A stretch of 64,000 nt of DNA from Arenimonas sp. GDDSR-1 (GTDB lineage Bacteria > Pseudomonadota > Gammaproteobacteria > Xanthomonadales > Xanthomonadaceae). The stretch is from assembly GCF_025980345.1 (NCBI RefSeq), contig NZ_JAPDUI010000002.1:1-64000 (forward strand), written 5' to 3'. Position numbers and translations under genes: made by a program. Below the pieces are notes generated by a model. The model was given only the letters and a program-made list of their open reading frames with translations, did no database searches and was not told the origin of the DNA. The first letter of the stretch is position 1. The number at the start of each line of letters is the position of its first letter. Shown here piece after piece: positions 19,451-33,136 of this stretch.

Positions 19451-21220
19451 ATGCCGTTCCCGGACACCAACCGCCGCCGTTTCGTTCAAGGTCTTGCTGC
19501 CGGCGGCATCGTTACCGGTCTGGGTGCGTGGCCGGCAGTTACGCATGCTGCGACCTCGGGCCCGGTCCTGCGAAGCAGCGATCTGCATTTGCGCATCGGC
19601 GAGCAACCGGTCAACTTTACCGGCAAGGCCCGGACTGCAGTCACCGTCAACGGCCGTCTGCCGGCTCCCGAAATACGCTGGCGGGAAGGCGATACCGTGA
19701 CCGTGCGCGTCGATAATCTGCTGCCGCGCGGATCCCTGTTCGGCGACACCACTTCGATCCACTGGCACGGCATCCTGTTGCCGGCCAACATGGACGGCGT
19801 GCCGGGCATGAGCTTCGACGGCATCCGCCGCGGCGAGTCCTGGCTATACCGTTTCCAGCTCCGGCAATCCGGAACCTATTGGTATCACAGCCATTCCGGA
19901 TTCCAGGAACAGGCCGGTCTTTACGGCGCGCTCATCGTCGAGCCGCGCGAGCCGGAACCCTTCAAATACGACCGCGACTACACGGTTCTGCTCAGCGATT
20001 GGACCGACTTGTCGCCGGCGGACCTGTATGCCCGGCTGAAGAAGATGTCGAGTTACGACAACTACGGAAAGCGCTCGGTGTCGGACTTCCTGCGTGATGC
20101 CGAGAACAAAGGGCTGGCGGAAACATTGGATGACCGCGGGGCCTGGGGTCGCATGCGGATGACGCCGACTGATCTGTCGGACGTCAATGCCAATACTTAC
20201 ACCTACCTGATGAACGGAACCACGGCATTGGGCAATTGGACCGGCCTGTTCCGTCCGGGCGAAAAAGTCCGCCTGCGCTTCATCAATGGCGCGGCGATGA
20301 CCTATTTCGACGTCCGCATCCCGGGCCTGAAGATGACCGTGGTCGCCGCCGACGGCCAGAACGTGCATCCGGTCACGGTCGACGAGTTCCGCATCGCGGC
20401 GGCGGAAACCTTCGACGTCATCGTCGAGCCCGCGGGGCAGGACGCGTTTACCGTTTTCGCCCAGGACATGGGCCGGACCGGCTACGTCAGCGGCACCTTG
20501 GCGGTTCGCGAGGGACTGCGAGCACCGATTCCGGGGCTTGATCCGCGTGTGATCCTCAGCATGGACGACATGGGGCACGGCGGAATGGATCATTCTTCGC
20601 ATGGAACATCGGCAAAACCGGATACCTCTGCAGCCACGGATCACAGCGGCCACGATATGGCCGCAATGCCGGGCATGGATCACGGCGGCACGGCGATGCA
20701 AAAACACCCCGACAGTGAAGCGGGCAATCCTCTGGTCGATATGCAGACCATGGCGCCGGTACCGAAGCTGGATGACCCGGGCATCGGCCTTCGCGGCAAC
20801 GGCCGGCGCGTGCTTTCCTATGCCGATCTGCACAGCGGTTTTGACGATCCCGACGGCCGCTGGCCGAAGCGCGAGATCGAATTGCACCTGACCGGACACA
20901 TGGAAAAATTCGCCTGGTCCTTCGACGGCATTCCTTTCGCCGGTGCCGAGCCCTTGAAGCTCAACTATGGCGAGCGCGTGCGCATCGTACTGGTCAACGA
21001 CACCATGATGACGCATCCGATCCACCTGCATGGTCTGTGGAGCGATCTGGAGGATGACAAGGGCGCCTTCATGGTGCGCAAGCACACCATCGATATGCCG
21101 CCGGGCAGCAAGCGCAGCTACCGCGTGCGTGCCGATGCGCTGGGCCGCTGGGCCTACCACTGCCATCTGCTGTACCACATGGAATCGGGCATGATGCGCG
21201 AAGTGCAGGTGGTCGAGTGA
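19451..21220 (+). CDS. copA: Copper-resistance multicopper oxidase CopA family (Tat-exported)
   Basis: Twin-arginine leader NRRRFVQGLAAGG; HWHGILLPANMDGVPG; YWYHSHSGFQEQAGLYG; THPIHLHG; WAYHCHLLYHMESGMM; Met/His-rich insert. Confidence 0.92.
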   Translation: MPFPDTNRRRFVQGLAAGGIVTGLGAWPAVTHAATSGPVLRSSDLHLRIGEQPVNFTGKARTAVTVNGRLPAPEIRWREGDTVTVRVDNLLPRGSLFGDTTSIHWHGILLPANMDGVPGMSFDGIRRGESWLYRFQLRQSGTYWYHSHSGFQEQAGLYGALIVEPREPEPFKYDRDYTVLLSDWTDLSPADLYARLKKMSSYDNYGKRSVSDFLRDAENKGLAETLDDRGAWGRMRMTPTDLSDVNANTYTYLMNGTTALGNWTGLFRPGEKVRLRFINGAAMTYFDVRIPGLKMTVVAADGQNVHPVTVDEFRIAAAETFDVIVEPAGQDAFTVFAQDMGRTGYVSGTLAVREGLRAPIPGLDPRVILSMDDMGHGGMDHSSHGTSAKPDTSAATDHSGHDMAAMPGMDHGGTAMQKHPDSEAGNPLVDMQTMAPVPKLDDPGIGLRGNGRRVLSYADLHSGFDDPDGRWPKREIELHLTGHMEKFAWSFDGIPFAGAEPLKLNYGERVRIVLVNDTMMTHPIHLHGLWSDLEDDKGAFMVRKHTIDMPPGSKRSYRVRADALGRWAYHCHLLYHMESGMMREVQVVE

Positions 21221-22029
21221 AAGGTTTGATATTCGGTCTTTGCATCGCGTGCGCTCTACCGGTTCTGGCGCAGGAATCGGGCGAGAAAGCCGTGGATGAT
21301 TTCTGGAACATGGAAACCCCGAAAACGCCGATTCCGCCGGTGACCGAAGCGGACCGGGCCGCGGCCTTTCCGCCCTTGGCGCATGACCATGCGCATGCCC
21401 CGCAGTGGCAAAGCAAAGTGCTGATGGAACGGCTCGAATTCTGGGATGCCGACCCCGGCACCGGTCTGGCCTGGGAAGGCAAGGCCTGGATCGGATCCGA
21501 TATCAATCGGCTCTGGCTTCGGAGCGCCGGAGAGCGCGTTGCCGGCGAGACCGAAGCCGCCGATATTGAACTGCTTTACGGGCGTGCGGTTTCTGCCTGG
21601 TGGGATGCCGTGGTCGGCGTGCGCCACGACCTCGACCCCGGCCCATCCCAGGACTTTCTGGCCATTGGTGTGATCGGTCTCGCGCCCTACAAGTTCGAGG
21701 TCGAGGCCACGGCCTACTTGGGGCAGGGTGGACAGAGCGGCCTGCGCCTGGGTGCCGAGTACGAGACCATTCTGAGCCGCCGCTGGATGCTGCAACCTTC
21801 GCTTGAGGCCGAGTTTTACGGCCAATCCGATCCGCAGCGCGGTGTTGGCGACGGCCTGAATACGCTCGAGGCGGGGTTGCGCCTGCGTTATGAAATCAGC
21901 CGGAAGTTCGCGCCCTATGTCGGTTGGAGTCATGTACGCCATTTCGGTGAAAGTGCCGAGTGGCGGCGTCTGGCCGGTGAGTCGACCCGTGAAAACCAGC
22001 TCGTGCTCGGCCTGAGAGTGTGGTTTTGA
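21217..22029 (+). CDS. copB: Copper-resistance outer-membrane protein CopB family
   Basis: KVLMERLEFWDAD, DINRLWLRSAGE, LLYGRAVSAWWDAVVGVRHDL, FAPYVGWSHVRHFG; GTG start overlaps the copA stop. Confidence 0.9.
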   Translation: MKGLIFGLCIACALPVLAQESGEKAVDDFWNMETPKTPIPPVTEADRAAAFPPLAHDHAHAPQWQSKVLMERLEFWDADPGTGLAWEGKAWIGSDINRLWLRSAGERVAGETEAADIELLYGRAVSAWWDAVVGVRHDLDPGPSQDFLAIGVIGLAPYKFEVEATAYLGQGGQSGLRLGAEYETILSRRWMLQPSLEAEFYGQSDPQRGVGDGLNTLEAGLRLRYEISRKFAPYVGWSHVRHFGESAEWRRLAGESTRENQLVLGLRVWF

Positions 22030-22126
22030 GGGCAATCGGGTCGATTTTGGGCCTTAACCGCCGATGACTTGCCGCAAATGGCGGTTGACGGCAAAGCCGC
22101 TTTCATTCATAATTTCATCCCTCAGC

Positions 22127-22203
22127 GCGCCCGTAGCTCAGCTGGATAGAGCAACAGGCTACGAACTTGTAGGTCGGGAGTTCGAATCTCTCCGGGCGCG
22201 CCA
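22127..22203 (+). tRNA. tRNA-Arg(ACG)
   Basis: Cloverleaf GCGCCCG...CGGGCGC, anticodon loop CTACGAA, encoded CCA. Confidence 0.95.
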
Positions 22204-22221
22204 TTTTTTTCAACAGCCCGT

Positions 22222-22298
<77 letters not shown>

Positions 22299-22354
22299 AC
22301 TGATGCACGAAAAGGCTTCCCTGAAATCCCGTCGTGGTGCAGAATCCCCTTTGA

Positions 22355-22431
22355 GCGCCTGTAGCTCAACTGGATAGAGCAACGGACTTCTACTCCGTTG
22401 GTTGGGGGTTCGAGTCCCTCCGGGCGCGCCA
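22355..22431 (+). tRNA. tRNA-Arg(TCT)
   Basis: GCGCCTG...CGGGCGC, anticodon loop CTTCTAC, encoded CCA. Confidence 0.95.
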
Positions 22432-22442
22432 GTTTCTCCAGT

Positions 22443-22520
22443 GGTGGATGTAGCTCAGTTGGTTAGAGCATCGGATTGTGATTCCGAGGGTCGCGGGTTC
22501 AAATCCCGTCTTCCACCCCA
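22443..22520 (+). tRNA. tRNA-His(GTG)
   Basis: Anticodon stem-loop CGGATTGTGATTCCG, encoded CCA; start includes a possible encoded G-1. Confidence 0.93.
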
Positions 22521-22646
22521 GTTCAAATTACGGCATAATAGCGGCAGTCCGTTGTTGTAACGAAACGGCGCCGGTCTGCGCTTTGCGAGTCCCTGTCTTC
22601 AGGGGGTGTGAAGCCGTCTTGCGTCCGAATCATCTGCTCGGTCCAT

Positions 22647-22731
22647 GCGAAAGTGGCGGAATTGGTAGACGCCCTGGATTTAGGTTCCAGTGGGGTAACC
22701 CGTGAGAGTTCGAGTCTCTCCTTTCGCACCA
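22647..22731 (+). tRNA. tRNA-Leu(TAG)
   Basis: GCGAAAG...CTTTCGC acceptor, CTGGATTTAGGTTCCAG anticodon arm, long variable arm, CCA. Confidence 0.95.
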
Positions 22732-22761
22732 TCTGCATGGAAGGGTGCTTCAGTCGTCAAG

Positions 22762-22788
22762 CCCGCTTTCCGCGGGTTTTTCATTTTT
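22762..22788 (+). terminator. Rho-independent terminator after the tRNA cluster
   Basis: CCCGC-TTTCC-GCGGG followed by TTTTTCATTTTT. Confidence 0.75.
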
Positions 22789-22817
22789 AGCTGCGCAATG
22801 CGCATGTAGGAGTTGCA

Positions 22818-24116
22818 ATGCAAATTTCAGTCGAAAACACCAGTACGCTCGAACGCCGCATGACGGTGTCCATCCCCTCCGATCGCCTGTCCTCGGTTAT
22901 CGATGGCCGGCTGCGCGATATGGCCAGCAAAGCCAACCTGAAAGGTTTCCGCAAAGGCAAAGTCCCGACCAAGGTGATCGAACAGCGTTTCGGCCCGCAG
23001 GTCCGTTCAGAAGCCTTCGGTGAACTGATCCGCGCCAGTTTCGACCAGGCCGTGCGTCAGGAAAACGTCCGCATCGCCGGCCAGCCGAGCATCGAAGCCG
23101 AGCCGACTGAAGCCGAAAATGAAATCCGCTATACCGCAACCTTCGAAATCGTCCCCGATTTCGGCACCATCGACGTCACCCAGCTGCAGATCACCCGCGT
23201 CCAGGCCAAGGTCGCCGATGCCGACATCGACCACATGATTGACACCCTGCGCCAGCAGCGCCGTACCTGGGAGCCGGTCAGCCGCGCCGCCCAAGTCGGT
23301 GATCTGGTGGCCGTGGAAACCTTCGCCAGCACCGCCGCGGCACGCGTGCCGGAAGTGGGTACCGAGAAGGGCGCTACCGTGATCGGTTCGGGCGTGATGT
23401 TCCCGGAACTGGAAGCCCAGCTTTCGGGCATGACCGCCGGTGACGAGCGTTCCGTGGAAATCACTTTCCCGGCCGACTGGCGCGTTCCGGCACTGGCCGG
23501 CCAGGCCGCCAAAGTCACCATCAAGGCCACCCAGGTGTCCGAACCGCGCATTCCGGAAGCCGACGAGGCCTTCGTCAAGAGCTTCGGCGTCAAGAGCGGC
23601 AAGCTGGAAGTGTTCCGCAATGAAGTGCGCGCCAATCTTGAGCGTGAACTGAAAGGCATGCTGATGAGCCGCCTTCGTGCGGAAGTGGCCCAGAAACTGG
23701 TCGCCGCCTACAGCCACGTCGAACTGCCGGCCAAGATGATTGAGCAGGAAGCCCGCAAATTGGCCGCCAATGCCCAGGAACAGGCCCGTCAGCAGGGTCA
23801 GGCCGATGCGGTCTATCCGTTCGACCAGTTCATGGTGCCGGCCCGTAACCGCACCGCCGCCGGCCTGTTGGTCGGTGAAATCGCGCGTCAGAATGCCCTG
23901 CAGCTGGATTTCAACCGCGTCAAGGAAACCCTGTCGCTGATCGCCTCGACCTACGAAGAGCCGAAACAGGTCATTGAATTGTACCGAAACGACCCCAACT
24001 TAATGTCAGGGCTGCAAAACCGCGTGATGGAAGAGCAGGTCATCGATTGGGTTGCCGAGCGCGCACAATCGACCGACCAGGAACTTTCCTTTACCGAAGC
24101 GATGCGTCCGGTTTAA
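22818..24116 (+). CDS. tig: Trigger factor
   Basis: MQISVENTSTLERRMTVSIP, LKGFRKGKVPTKVIEQRFG; upstream of clpP-clpX-lon. Confidence 0.97.
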   Translation: MQISVENTSTLERRMTVSIPSDRLSSVIDGRLRDMASKANLKGFRKGKVPTKVIEQRFGPQVRSEAFGELIRASFDQAVRQENVRIAGQPSIEAEPTEAENEIRYTATFEIVPDFGTIDVTQLQITRVQAKVADADIDHMIDTLRQQRRTWEPVSRAAQVGDLVAVETFASTAAARVPEVGTEKGATVIGSGVMFPELEAQLSGMTAGDERSVEITFPADWRVPALAGQAAKVTIKATQVSEPRIPEADEAFVKSFGVKSGKLEVFRNEVRANLERELKGMLMSRLRAEVAQKLVAAYSHVELPAKMIEQEARKLAANAQEQARQQGQADAVYPFDQFMVPARNRTAAGLLVGEIARQNALQLDFNRVKETLSLIASTYEEPKQVIELYRNDPNLMSGLQNRVMEEQVIDWVAERAQSTDQELSFTEAMRPV

Positions 24117-24152
24117 TCTACCCTGACCACTGCGCATTCGAAGGAGACCGCC

Positions 24153-24776
24153 ATGGCCGTTACCGAAGGACTCAACCTGATCCCCATGGTGGTCGAACAG
24201 ACCCCGCGCGGTGAACGCTCGTTCGACATCTACTCGCGCCTGCTGAAAGAGCGCGTCATTTTCCTGGTCGGCCCGATCGACGATTACGTGGCCAATGTCG
24301 TGGTCGCGCAGCTGCTGTTCCTCGAGGCCGACAACCCGGAAAAAGACATCAGTCTTTACATCAACTCGCCGGGCGGCGTTGTAACCGCCGGCCTGGCGAT
24401 TTACGACACCATGCGTTTCATCAAGCCGGATGTGTCCACCATCTGCGTCGGCCAGGCCTGTTCGATGGGCTCGTTTTTGCTGGCTGCCGGCACCAAGGGC
24501 AAGCGTTACATCCTGCCGAATTCGCGGGTGATGATTCACCAGCCGTCAGGCGGCACCCAGGGTCAGGCCAGCGATATTGCCATTCAGGCCAAAGAAATTC
24601 TCTATCTGCGTTCCCGCCTGAATGCCGAACTGGCCGCCAATACCGGCCAACCCATTGAAAAAATTGAGCTTGATGTCGAGCGCGATTACTTCATGGCCGC
24701 CGAAGAAGCCAAGGCCTACGGTGTGGTCGATTCCGTCATCGATCGGCGCCCTGCAGACAGCATCCAGCCGGCCTAA
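24153..24776 (+). CDS. clpP: ATP-dependent Clp protease proteolytic subunit
   Basis: [68 protein letters not shown]. Confidence 0.98.
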   Translation: MAVTEGLNLIPMVVEQTPRGERSFDIYSRLLKERVIFLVGPIDDYVANVVVAQLLFLEADNPEKDISLYINSPGGVVTAGLAIYDTMRFIKPDVSTICVGQACSMGSFLLAAGTKGKRYILPNSRVMIHQPSGGTQGQASDIAIQAKEILYLRSRLNAELAANTGQPIEKIELDVERDYFMAAEEAKAYGVVDSVIDRRPADSIQPA

Positions 24777-24797
24777 TCCCCATTCCCAGGTACTTTC

Positions 24798-24827
24798 ACC
24801 CTGAGCCGCTTGTGATATGCTCAGGGT
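24798..24827 (+). terminator. Hairpin in the clpP-clpX intergenic region
   Basis: Perfect 9-bp stem ACCCTGAGC-12nt-GCTCAGGGT, no poly-T. Confidence 0.4.
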
Positions 24828-24853
24828 GAGTGTCCTTTGCCGAAATACAGACT

Positions 24854-26137
<1,284 letters not shown>

Positions 26138-26163
26138 CCGGCGTGTTGCCGGGGTAAACCGAA

Positions 26164-26191
26164 ACGGAGCCGGATCGGCTCCGTTTTTTTT
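26164..26191 (+). terminator. Rho-independent terminator after clpX
   Basis: ACGGAGCCG-GAT-CGGCTCCGT followed by T8. Confidence 0.9.
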
Positions 26192-26202
26192 GTATAAAGG
26201 CA

Positions 26203-26231
26203 CTTGCAAGACGCACGGAAAAGCCCCATAA
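26203..26231 (+). promoter_or_regulatory. Candidate sigma32 (heat-shock) promoter of lon
   Basis: CTTGCAA (26203-26209), 14-nt spacer, CCCCATAA (26224-26231); close to CTTGAA-N(11-16)-CCCCATNT; 36 nt before the lon ATG. Confidence 0.6.
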
Positions 26232-26267
26232 AGGAAGCATGGCGGGCATTCCCGCGTTGGAGCTGAT

Positions 26268-28730
<2,463 letters not shown>

Positions 28731-28924
28731 GTTGCCATAAACCCTGCAAAGCCTGCAAATAAAGGCTTGCAGGGTATTGCACATCACAAGATTCACTGGT
28801 ATAAATTGTTGCAACCGGGCTCTGGACCTTAATTTCAGTGCTTCGGCGATATGGTTAAGTTGCGGGACGACCTGGACTTAATTTCTACATTTTCGCGAAT
28901 AATCGCATTGGGAGATTTATAAAA

Positions 28925-29200
28925 ATGAATAAAGCTGACTTTGTTGCTGCCGTAGCCGAAAAGGCCGACCTGTCGAAAGCCGCCGCCGCCGGCGCCGTCG
29001 ATGCCGTCATCGAAGTGATCACCAAAGCCCTGAAAAAAGGCGATACCGTGACTCTCGTCGGCTTCGGTACCTTCTCGGTCCGTAAGCGCGCTGCCCGTCA
29101 AGGCCGCAACCCGCAAACCGGTGCCACCATCAAGATCAAAGCCTCCAAGAACCCGGGCTTCAAAGCCGGTAAAGCACTGAAAGACGCCGTCAACAAGTAA
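28925..29200 (+). CDS. hupB: DNA-binding protein HU-beta
   Basis: [71 protein letters not shown]; downstream of lon. Confidence 0.96.
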   Translation: MNKADFVAAVAEKADLSKAAAAGAVDAVIEVITKALKKGDTVTLVGFGTFSVRKRAARQGRNPQTGATIKIKASKNPGFKAGKALKDAVNK

Positions 29201-29271
29201 TCCGGCGTTATTTCCGCCGATTTCTGTTGTCTTACGGCGGTAAAATGGTGTATGCTACGCATCCTGCTTGA

Positions 29272-29346
29272 GGGTGCTTAGCTCAGCGGTAGAGCGTCTC
29301 CCTTACACGGAGAGGGTCGGGGGTTCGAAACCCTCAGCACCCACCA
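29272..29346 (+). tRNA. tRNA-Val(TAC)
   Basis: GGGTGCT...AGCACCC, anticodon arm TCTCCCTTACACGGAGA, CCA. Confidence 0.95.
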
Positions 29347-29366
29347 GCGCTTCAAGCAAATGAACT

Positions 29367-29443
29367 GGAGTGGTAGTTCAGTCGGTTAGAATATCGGCCT
29401 GTCACGCCGAGGGTCGCGGGTTCGAGTCCCGTCCACTCCGCCA
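29367..29443 (+). tRNA. tRNA-Asp(GTC)
   Basis: GGAGTGG...CCACTCC, anticodon arm TCGGCCTGTCACGCCGA, CCA. Confidence 0.95.
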
Positions 29444-29450
29444 CTGTTGA

Positions 29451-29479
29451 AAAGGCACCTTCGGGTGCCTTTTCTTTTT
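29451..29479 (+). terminator. Rho-independent terminator after tRNA-Val/Asp
   Basis: AAAGGCACC-TTCG-GGTGCCTTT followed by TCTTTTT. Confidence 0.85.
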
Positions 29480-29543
29480 CGTGCGTTCCGGGGCCAAAAG
29501 CTTCATAATAGTGGCCTTGCCCAATCCGGTCCTGCGCCCCGCC

Positions 29544-31487
29544 ATGCTTCAGAATATTCGTGAAAAATCCTCCGGCCCGATCGCCAAACTGATCCTGGTC
29601 ATGATTATCGCCGTCATGGCATTTTTTGGTTACGAGGGCATGAATACCCCCGGTGCTGGCAACTATGTGGCCAAGGTAACCAAACCCGGTAAATTCCTCG
29701 GTTACGGCGAAGACTCGGTCGAAGTCTCCATGGCCGACTACAGCCGCCGCGTCGATCAGATCCGCCAGCAGCAGCGCCAGCAGCAGGGTGAATCATTCGA
29801 TGCGGCCGCATTCGAAAAGCCTGAAAACAAACGCCGCATCCTCGAGCAGATGATCGATGAGGCCGTGATGCAGTTGGGCGCCAAGCAGGCCGGCATCAAA
29901 ATATCCGATGCCATGATCCGTGATGAAATACTGAAAATCGATGCCTTCACCGTTGACGGCAAGTTCGACCAGTCCCGTTACCAGCTGGCCATCCAGCAGC
30001 TGGGTTATACGCCTTCCCAGTTCGAAGACCGCATCCGGCAGGATCTGATGACCCGGTTCATTGCCGATGAGTACGTCAGCTCCGGCATCGCCTCCTATGC
30101 CGATGCCGTTGGCATGCGCAAGCTTGCCGAACAAAAGCGCGATCTTTCCTACCTCGAAGTACCGCTGCCGGCATTGGATGCCAATGCGACCGATGCTGAG
30201 TTGATGGCCTGGTACAACAGCCACAAGACCGAGTACCGGACCGAGGAAACCGTGACCATCGAGTATGTCGAGCTTGACCAGAACGCCGTCCAGTCCGAGC
30301 TCAAGGTCGATGAAGCCGTTCTGCGTTCGCGTTACGAAGAACAGAAAGCCCAGTACGGCACCCCCGAGCAGCGCGTGGCTTCCCACATTCTCATTGAAGT
30401 TCCGGCCGGTGCTTCCGCCGCCGTGGAAGCCGCGGCCAAAGCCAAAGCACAGGCCATTGCCAAGCAGGCCCAGTCCAACCCGGGCAGTTTTGCCGAAATG
30501 GCCAAGAACTCCGATGATCTCGCTAGCAAAGATGCCGGCGGCGACCTCGGTCCGATTGAAAAAGGCATCTTCGGCGATGCGTTCGACAAGGCGTTCTTCG
30601 CCCTGAAGCCGGGCCAGGTTTCCGAGCCAGTCCGCCTGGAAGACGGCTGGCACGTGCTGTATTACCGCGAGCTGATCGCCGGCACCGCCAAACCGTTCGA
30701 AGCCGTCCGCGGCGAAATCGAAGCCGCATACCTCAGCTCCGAACTGGAGCGCCAGTTCAATGAGCTGGCCGGCAAGATGATCAATGCCGTCGGTGAAAAT
30801 GCCAGCTCTCTCGAGCCGGCGGCCAAGGCCGTCGGCAAGCCCCTGCTTCGAAGCGGCGCATTCACGCGGCGTGGCGGAGAAGGCATTGCCGCCCTTGAGC
30901 CGATCCGGAAAGCGGCCTTTTCGGAGGATATTCTGGTCGACCGCCGGGTCAGCGATCTGATTGAACTGGAACCGAACCACGTGGTCATTCTGCGCGTGGT
31001 CGATCACAAGCCCGTGGCCACGCTGCCATTTGCACAGGTCAAGGATGTGGTGCGTCTCGCCTTTGTCCAGGATCGTGCCGCCAAGCAGGCCGAAAAAGAC
31101 GCCAAGGCGCTTCTGCAGCGTTTGAACAAGGGCGAAACGCTCGAGCAGCTCGCCGCAGCCCTGTCGCGTCCGGTCATTCCTGCGCTCGCGGTAAGCCGCC
31201 AGGCACCGGTGCCGCAATTGCAGCCGGTCGTCCAGGAAGCATTCCGTCTGGCGCGTCCGGAAAACGGCAAGCCCGGCGGCGCCGGAATCGCGAAGCTGCC
31301 GGACGGCGGGTATCTGCTGATGCAGTTGAAAGCCGTGAACGAGCCCGATCTGTCGGCGCTGCCGCCGCAGGAACGCTCCGAAATGACCCGTTATCTCGGT
31401 CAGGTGCGCGGAGCCCAGCAGGTCGCCGAATACATCAAGGCCCTGCGCAGCAGTTTCAAAGTGGTGATTGCCGAAGACCGGCTCTGA
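29544..31487 (+). CDS. ppiD: Membrane-anchored peptidyl-prolyl cis-trans isomerase PpiD
   Basis: MLQNIREKSSGPIAKLILVMIIAVMAFFGYEG (SurA_N_3 anchor), rotamase domain VASHILIEVPAG...DGWHVLYYREL; downstream of hup. Confidence 0.9.
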   Translation: MLQNIREKSSGPIAKLILVMIIAVMAFFGYEGMNTPGAGNYVAKVTKPGKFLGYGEDSVEVSMADYSRRVDQIRQQQRQQQGESFDAAAFEKPENKRRILEQMIDEAVMQLGAKQAGIKISDAMIRDEILKIDAFTVDGKFDQSRYQLAIQQLGYTPSQFEDRIRQDLMTRFIADEYVSSGIASYADAVGMRKLAEQKRDLSYLEVPLPALDANATDAELMAWYNSHKTEYRTEETVTIEYVELDQNAVQSELKVDEAVLRSRYEEQKAQYGTPEQRVASHILIEVPAGASAAVEAAAKAKAQAIAKQAQSNPGSFAEMAKNSDDLASKDAGGDLGPIEKGIFGDAFDKAFFALKPGQVSEPVRLEDGWHVLYYRELIAGTAKPFEAVRGEIEAAYLSSELERQFNELAGKMINAVGENASSLEPAAKAVGKPLLRSGAFTRRGGEGIAALEPIRKAAFSEDILVDRRVSDLIELEPNHVVILRVVDHKPVATLPFAQVKDVVRLAFVQDRAAKQAEKDAKALLQRLNKGETLEQLAAALSRPVIPALAVSRQAPVPQLQPVVQEAFRLARPENGKPGGAGIAKLPDGGYLLMQLKAVNEPDLSALPPQERSEMTRYLGQVRGAQQVAEYIKALRSSFKVVIAEDRL

Positions 31488-31550
31488 TTGCGTAAAAGCA
31501 AGTGCGGATTACGAAAGCGCCCGGCAATGCCGGGCGCTTTCATTCAGGGA

Positions 31551-32315
31551 TCAGTTGCCGTTATCGGGCACCGGCGCCAACGGGTCGGTATCGATTTCCA
31601 ATGGCGTGAACACGGTTTCATTCGGCAGTGTCACGCCGAAGCTGGCCGGATTGAACATGAAGCAGCTCAGCGCCTGGATTTTCTTGACATAGGCGTAGGT
31701 GTGCGGCGCCAGACCCGTCGGTAGCCGCCGGTCGGCATCGGCCTTGTCCAGACCCTGGCGTCTCAGGCTTCCGCGCAAGCGGCTGTCACCGGCATTGTAG
31801 GCCATGATGCCGGTCTGCCAATCACCGAACATGTTCTGCAGTTTCTGCAGATAGGAAAGCGCGGCATCGGTTGATTGGATCACCGATAGCCGTCCGTCTT
31901 TTTTCCCGCCGATGCGAAGTCCGTAGTGCCGTCCGGTTTCCGGCATCAGCTGCCACAGGCCGGTCGGCCCGCCCTTGGCAACGGCTTTCGGCTGGAAGCG
32001 GCTTTCCACGAAAGGGATCAGGGCGTATTCCATCGGCAGGCCGCGTTTTTGAGCCTGATAACTGACATGGTCGAGTATCGGCAGCATCACCGACAGTTGC
32101 TGCCCGAACCGACCCGTGTCATGGATGTAGTCTTTCATCCACCGGCTCGAGGCGGCCGCTTCGGTGCAGGATGCGGGATCCAGGGCGCCGCTGATGCGCA
32201 GGAATACATCCTGCCCGCTGCGTTGGAATGCGGCCGGTTTCGGCGCGTCCTGCGCAGCCGATGATCCGGCAATGCCGAGCAGCATCAACAGAAGCCCTGG
32301 CCGCATCGGATTCAC
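31551..32315 (-). CDS. Lytic transglycosylase, SLT domain (MltD-like)
   Basis: LPMEYALIPFVESRFQPKAVAKGGPTGLWQLMPETGRHYGL; signal peptide; adjacent to gloB. Confidence 0.88.
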   Translation of the reverse strand: MNPMRPGLLLMLLGIAGSSAAQDAPKPAAFQRSGQDVFLRISGALDPASCTEAAASSRWMKDYIHDTGRFGQQLSVMLPILDHVSYQAQKRGLPMEYALIPFVESRFQPKAVAKGGPTGLWQLMPETGRHYGLRIGGKKDGRLSVIQSTDAALSYLQKLQNMFGDWQTGIMAYNAGDSRLRGSLRRQGLDKADADRRLPTGLAPHTYAYVKKIQALSCFMFNPASFGVTLPNETVFTPLEIDTDPLAPVPDNGN

Positions 32316-33076
32316 TGGAACCGGTCTTTCCAGGCGCGCAATGCGCTGAAACGCGCCTGGCGGGTCTCCGGCATGTAGCCGAGGTGTCTGGCCAGGCCAC
32401 TGAGTTGCTCGGGATGGTCCGAACGCAGAAACGGATTGCAGGCTTTCTCGACGCCGATCCGTGACGGCAGGCTCGGTTGTCCTGTGGCACGCAGGGCGCT
32501 AATTTCGGCAATCAGCCGGTCCCGCTCCGGATTGACCGGTTCCGCGGCGACTGCAAACCGGGCATTGGACAGCGTGTATTCGTGGGTGCAGCAGACCCGG
32601 GTGTCATCCGGCAGGGCGGCCAGCCGGTCCAAAGACATCAGCATCTGGTCCGGCGTGCCTTCGAACAGGCGGCCACATCCGAGGCTGAACAGGGTATCGC
32701 CGCAGAACAGCACATCGTCATCCGTATAGGCAAGGTGGCTGCGGGTGTGACCGGGGACTGCCAGAACCCGGAATGGCCGGAATCCGGGGGTATGAACGGT
32801 ATCGCCATCCCCGACAATCCGGTCGATGCCGCTGATGCGCGCATCCGCAGGTCCGAACACCGGACCGTTGAAAACTGCGCGCAGCGCCGGCAGGCCGCCG
32901 ATATGGTCGTTATGGTGATGGGTGATCAAGATGGCTTCGATGCGCAGGCCGTCGGCCATGGCGGCAAGGACGGGACCGGCATCGCCCGGATCAACCACGA
33001 TGCTTGCGCCATTGCTGCCGCGGTAGCACCAGATGTAGTTGTCTTCGAAAGCCGGAAGCGCAAGCAGAGCTGTCAT
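32312..33076 (-). CDS. gloB: Hydroxyacylglutathione hydrolase (glyoxalase II)
   Basis: MBL THHHNDHIGG, CGDTLFSLGCGRLFEG, CTHEYTLSNARFA. Confidence 0.95.
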   Translation of the reverse strand: MTALLALPAFEDNYIWCYRGSNGASIVVDPGDAGPVLAAMADGLRIEAILITHHHNDHIGGLPALRAVFNGPVFGPADARISGIDRIVGDGDTVHTPGFRPFRVLAVPGHTRSHLAYTDDDVLFCGDTLFSLGCGRLFEGTPDQMLMSLDRLAALPDDTRVCCTHEYTLSNARFAVAAEPVNPERDRLIAEISALRATGQPSLPSRIGVEKACNPFLRSDHPEQLSGLARHLGYMPETRQARFSALRAWKDRFQ

Positions 33077-33136
33077 GAAAGGTGACCATGGCCGTCATTT
33101 GACGCACAATAGTCCTAGTTTAAACGGTGCCGGCAC

